Program-made: the position numbers and the translations under genes
Notes under the pieces: generated by a model
Seen by the model: only the letters and a program-made list of their open reading frames with translations
Database searches by the model: none
Told to the model about the DNA's origin: nothing
Assembly: GCA_020636255.1 (NCBI GenBank)
Contig: JACJYE010000015.1
Coordinates: 1 to 64,000 of the forward strand
Origin: Lewinellaceae bacterium
GTDB taxonomy: Bacteria; Bacteroidota; Bacteroidia; Chitinophagales; Saprospiraceae
DNA length: 64,000 nucleotides
Reading direction: 5' to 3'
Part shown: positions 61,978-64,000 of the stretch, one piece after another
Position numbering within the stretch: position 1 is the first letter of the stretch
How the letters are laid out: each line of letters starts with the position of its first letter

Positions 61978-63039
61978 ATGAAAACAAAAGATCTCCTTCA
62001 GATAGCAGCCCTGGGCCTGCTGTTCTTCTTTTTTACCGCTCCGGCTGCCCGGGGGCAGGAGGCAGCTATGGTGAACCTCTCATTTCGTATCCTCGACATC
62101 GATAGCGGTAGCCCCCTGGATAAGGCGAATATTTTTGCCTTTGACGAGAACAATAAATTCGTCTTCGAGGGCAAGACAAATGTGATCGGCGTTTTCACTA
62201 TCGGCACTAAGCTGCGGCCCGGGCAAAAGATACGGGCCATGGTACAAAAGGAAGGCTATAAAGTGTTCACCGATGATTTTGAGATCACCGACCCCCGCCG
62301 CCAGGAGAACACCTGGGATATCAAGCTGATCCCCAAGGAACGTATCGTTGACCCTTCCCATCCTGACACACCACCGGCCAGCAGCGATTTCGACAGCCCG
62401 CTGTCGGGGCATATCTACGACGCTCGTGCTAATAGAAGAGGGCGGCAGACACCCCTGAAAGGCGTGGGTATCGACCTGATGGCCAATGGGCGGCGCATCC
62501 AAAAGGGGCAAACCGACGACAAGGGGTATTTTATGATCTATCACGACTTCAAAGCCGGACAGGATATTACGCTGTTCCTGGATAAGACGCCTGAATACGT
62601 CGAGAAAGAATACCTCTATACCTACCGGGACTACGGTAATGTACTGCCGCCCATCTACCTGGAGCGATACCGGAAGGTTCCTTGTAAATGCTGGTTCTGG
62701 ACGGGAGGCCTGGCGTTAGCGGGAAGTAGTTATCTCGTTTTTTACCGGCCGCATCAAAAATTCTATGATCGTTATTCCAGCCTTGAAAACCTGGACGAAA
62801 ACTACGACTCGGAAAGTGCGCGGCTGGATGACCTCAACAAGGCAGAGCTATACAAAGGCCTGGGGCTGGGCGGGATGGCCGTCGGGGTAGCGGCCATTGC
62901 CGGTGGCCCGTTCCTGTGCAAATGGCTGGCGCCGAAAACGGATGACAATTCTACCAGTGGCGCCAGGTTGCGCCCTGGCTTCTACGGCTACAATACCAGT
63001 GGCCCCGGCCCTGGACTGAGCCTCGTCCTTACTTTTTAA
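61978..63039 (+). CDS. Exported protein with two carboxypeptidase-regulatory-like domains
   Basis: This is a 353-residue protein; I chose the second ATG (61978), six nt after the first. Signal peptide (LGLLFFFFTAPAARGQE). Two beta-sandwich units of the CarboxypepD_reg/transthyretin type: about 30-110 (SPLDKANIFAFDENNKFVFE, GYKVFTDDFEI) and about 135-210 (SGHIYDARAN, LKGVGIDLMANGRRIQKGQT). Two hydrophobic stretches near the C-terminus (WFWTGGLALAGSSYLVFY and LGLGGMAVGVAAIAGG) may be membrane helices. Function unknown. Tight spacing to the caspase gene suggests a shared role. Confidence 0.7.
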   Translation: MKTKDLLQIAALGLLFFFFTAPAARGQEAAMVNLSFRILDIDSGSPLDKANIFAFDENNKFVFEGKTNVIGVFTIGTKLRPGQKIRAMVQKEGYKVFTDDFEITDPRRQENTWDIKLIPKERIVDPSHPDTPPASSDFDSPLSGHIYDARANRRGRQTPLKGVGIDLMANGRRIQKGQTDDKGYFMIYHDFKAGQDITLFLDKTPEYVEKEYLYTYRDYGNVLPPIYLERYRKVPCKCWFWTGGLALAGSSYLVFYRPHQKFYDRYSSLENLDENYDSESARLDDLNKAELYKGLGLGGMAVGVAAIAGGPFLCKWLAPKTDDNSTSGARLRPGFYGYNTSGPGPGLSLVLTF

Positions 63040-63056
63040 CCCCCAAAAGAATCATC

Positions 63057-64000
63057 ATGAAAAAGAACATTGTATTAACAGCATTGATAGCTGCCTTTGT
63101 ATTCGCCGCGTTGCCCTCCTGCCAGCTGGATGAAGTTACGCTGCAGTGCCCGGTGGTTACCAGCATCAATAAAACGCGGGCGGCGGCAGGGGAAGAGGTG
63201 GTGGTATCGGTGGAAAACCTGCTTTTAAAAAATGCCGGCTCCTATGAACTTCGCGTTGGAGACAGGCCCATCGCGATCAGGTCGCTGGATACCGTCAACC
63301 AGCGTGTTGTTTTTGCAGTGCCGCAAGGCATGAAAGCAGGCAGGGTGTCGCTGAGGCTGAAGCAGTTTTCCTGCGACTCTACTGGAAGCGCCATGGCCGG
63401 GCCATACCTCGAATACATACTAAAAGCCGACCAGGTAAAGTCCAGCGTTTTTGCCGGCAGCCTCTGGCAGGGCGATTATGTCAACGGGCAGGGTACGAAC
63501 GCCAGGTTCAATGCTCCCGGCGGCCTGGCCGTCGATACTATTACAGGCAGTATATTTATCGCCGACCTGAACAATTACAGGGTGCGGCTGGCCGATACGC
63601 TGGGCAACGTATCTGTATTTGCCGGCAATGGAGTGCGAAGCTGTATGGCCAATTCCGCCAATAAATTCAACTCCAGTTTTAAAAACCCCGGCTGGTTATC
63701 CTATAGCCATTCCTCGAAAAACCTGTACCTGTCTGACAGGCAGTGCAATATGTTGTATGAGATCAGTACCGGAACCAACGAGTTCGTAGGTGGTGGAGAC
63801 AATGATGGGGGAGGCTGTTTCGGGAACGGCACGGTGCAGTTATCCGCCCCGGAAGGTGTGGCCGTTTCAGGAAGTGAAGAGCTGTATTGTGTAGACTCCG
63901 GAGCCGGCATCATCCGCCGCTCCGAGCAAGGCACTACCTGCAATATTACCATGCCATCGACGGCATACCAGCCCTTTTCCCTGGCCCTGGACGAAGCCAA
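63057..64000 (+). CDS. TIG/NHL-repeat lipoprotein, cut by the right edge
   Basis: The ATG at 63057 opens a frame with no stop to the end of the window (over 314 codons). The N-terminus is a lipoprotein signal (LIAAFVFAALPSCQL). Residues 32-115 resemble an IPT/TIG immunoglobulin-like domain (INKTRAAAGEEVVVSVENLL). From about 130 NHL propeller blades follow (VFAGSLWQGDYVNGQGTNAR, FNAPGGLAVDTITGSIFIAD, LNNYRVRLAD). It is the third gene of the caspase operon, 17 nt after the previous stop. Probably a surface or periplasmic binding protein; the C-terminus is not seen. Confidence 0.82.
   Translation, partial: MKKNIVLTALIAAFVFAALPSCQLDEVTLQCPVVTSINKTRAAAGEEVVVSVENLLLKNAGSYELRVGDRPIAIRSLDTVNQRVVFAVPQGMKAGRVSLRLKQFSCDSTGSAMAGPYLEYILKADQVKSSVFAGSLWQGDYVNGQGTNARFNAPGGLAVDTITGSIFIADLNNYRVRLADTLGNVSVFAGNGVRSCMANSANKFNSSFKNPGWLSYSHSSKNLYLSDRQCNMLYEISTGTNEFVGGGDNDGGGCFGNGTVQLSAPEGVAVSGSEELYCVDSGAGIIRRSEQGTTCNITMPSTAYQPFSLALDEA

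Noticed and set aside
1..64000. tRNA, rRNA, tmRNA or riboswitch genes
   Set aside because: I looked for cloverleaf-like and rRNA-like stretches in the gaps and saw none; a covariance-model search would be needed to exclude small ones.

Overview
The window looks like a chromosomal segment of a Bacteroidota bacterium, most probably from the Saprospiria (Lewinella/Phaeodactylibacter-like). The pointers are a SusC/SusD pair, T9SS type A C-terminal sorting domains on several secreted proteins, an ECF sigma/FecR pair, the DUF3570/DUF4266 families, ABC permease-M1 peptidase fusions, and TAnnTTTG-type -7 promoter elements. Coding DNA is mostly GC-rich; the stretch around 2.4-4.85 kb is visibly AT-richer. 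I found no rRNA, tRNA, CRISPR array or intact transposase.

Layout. 0-5 kb: a Kazal-like T9SS protein, a lectin-OmpA fusion, a membrane-anchored LuxR-type regulator, small exported or membrane proteins and an AT-rich phosphotransferase. 4.9-11.2 kb: a large T9SS adhesin-like protein, then a run of thioredoxin, outer-membrane-barrel-like protein, ApbE flavin transferase, DUF4266 lipoprotein and DUF3570 barrel. That run is interrupted by a 43-bp palindromic repeat array and a 163-bp IS5-like MITE. 11.2-17 kb: an ECF sigma/FecR pair, an alanine/glycine:cation symporter and a LytS/LytT-type two-component pair. 17-22.3 kb: an ABC ATPase, a permease-M1 metallopeptidase fusion and a GNAT acetyltransferase. 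22.4-30.3 kb: a co-oriented set of planctomycete-type cytochrome c, DUF1501, NHL-propeller and FN3-associated/F5-8C-like proteins.

30.4-49.4 kb: a mannoside-use locus with a PMI-like cupin protein, GH130, two GH92 enzymes, a SusD/SusC pair, a DeoR regulator, a GHL10-type hydrolase and a VCBS/UnbV lipoprotein. The expected flow is SusCD uptake of mannosides, GH92 trimming of alpha-mannose, and GH130 phosphorolysis of beta-mannosyl-glucose to mannose-1-phosphate. A 77-bp double-hairpin array and a heptamer microsatellite lie in this locus. 49.4-53.5 kb: cysC-cysD-cysN (sulfate activation to PAPS) divergent from metZ. 53.6-57 kb: a repeat-domain exported protein, a GH18 glycosidase with a T9SS tail and an unrecognised exported protein.

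57-64 kb: the part most likely to be an uncharacterised system. Two caspase-fold proteins, CHAT-TM-TPR and C14-TM-WG-CARDB-like, are transcribed divergently from an 856-bp intergenic region. That region carries an IS66-like MITE with perfect 8-bp target duplications, a pair of inverted 13-bp sites and a large perfect hairpin. The C14 gene heads a tight operon with an exported carboxypeptidase-regulatory-like membrane protein and a TIG/NHL lipoprotein that runs off the right edge.
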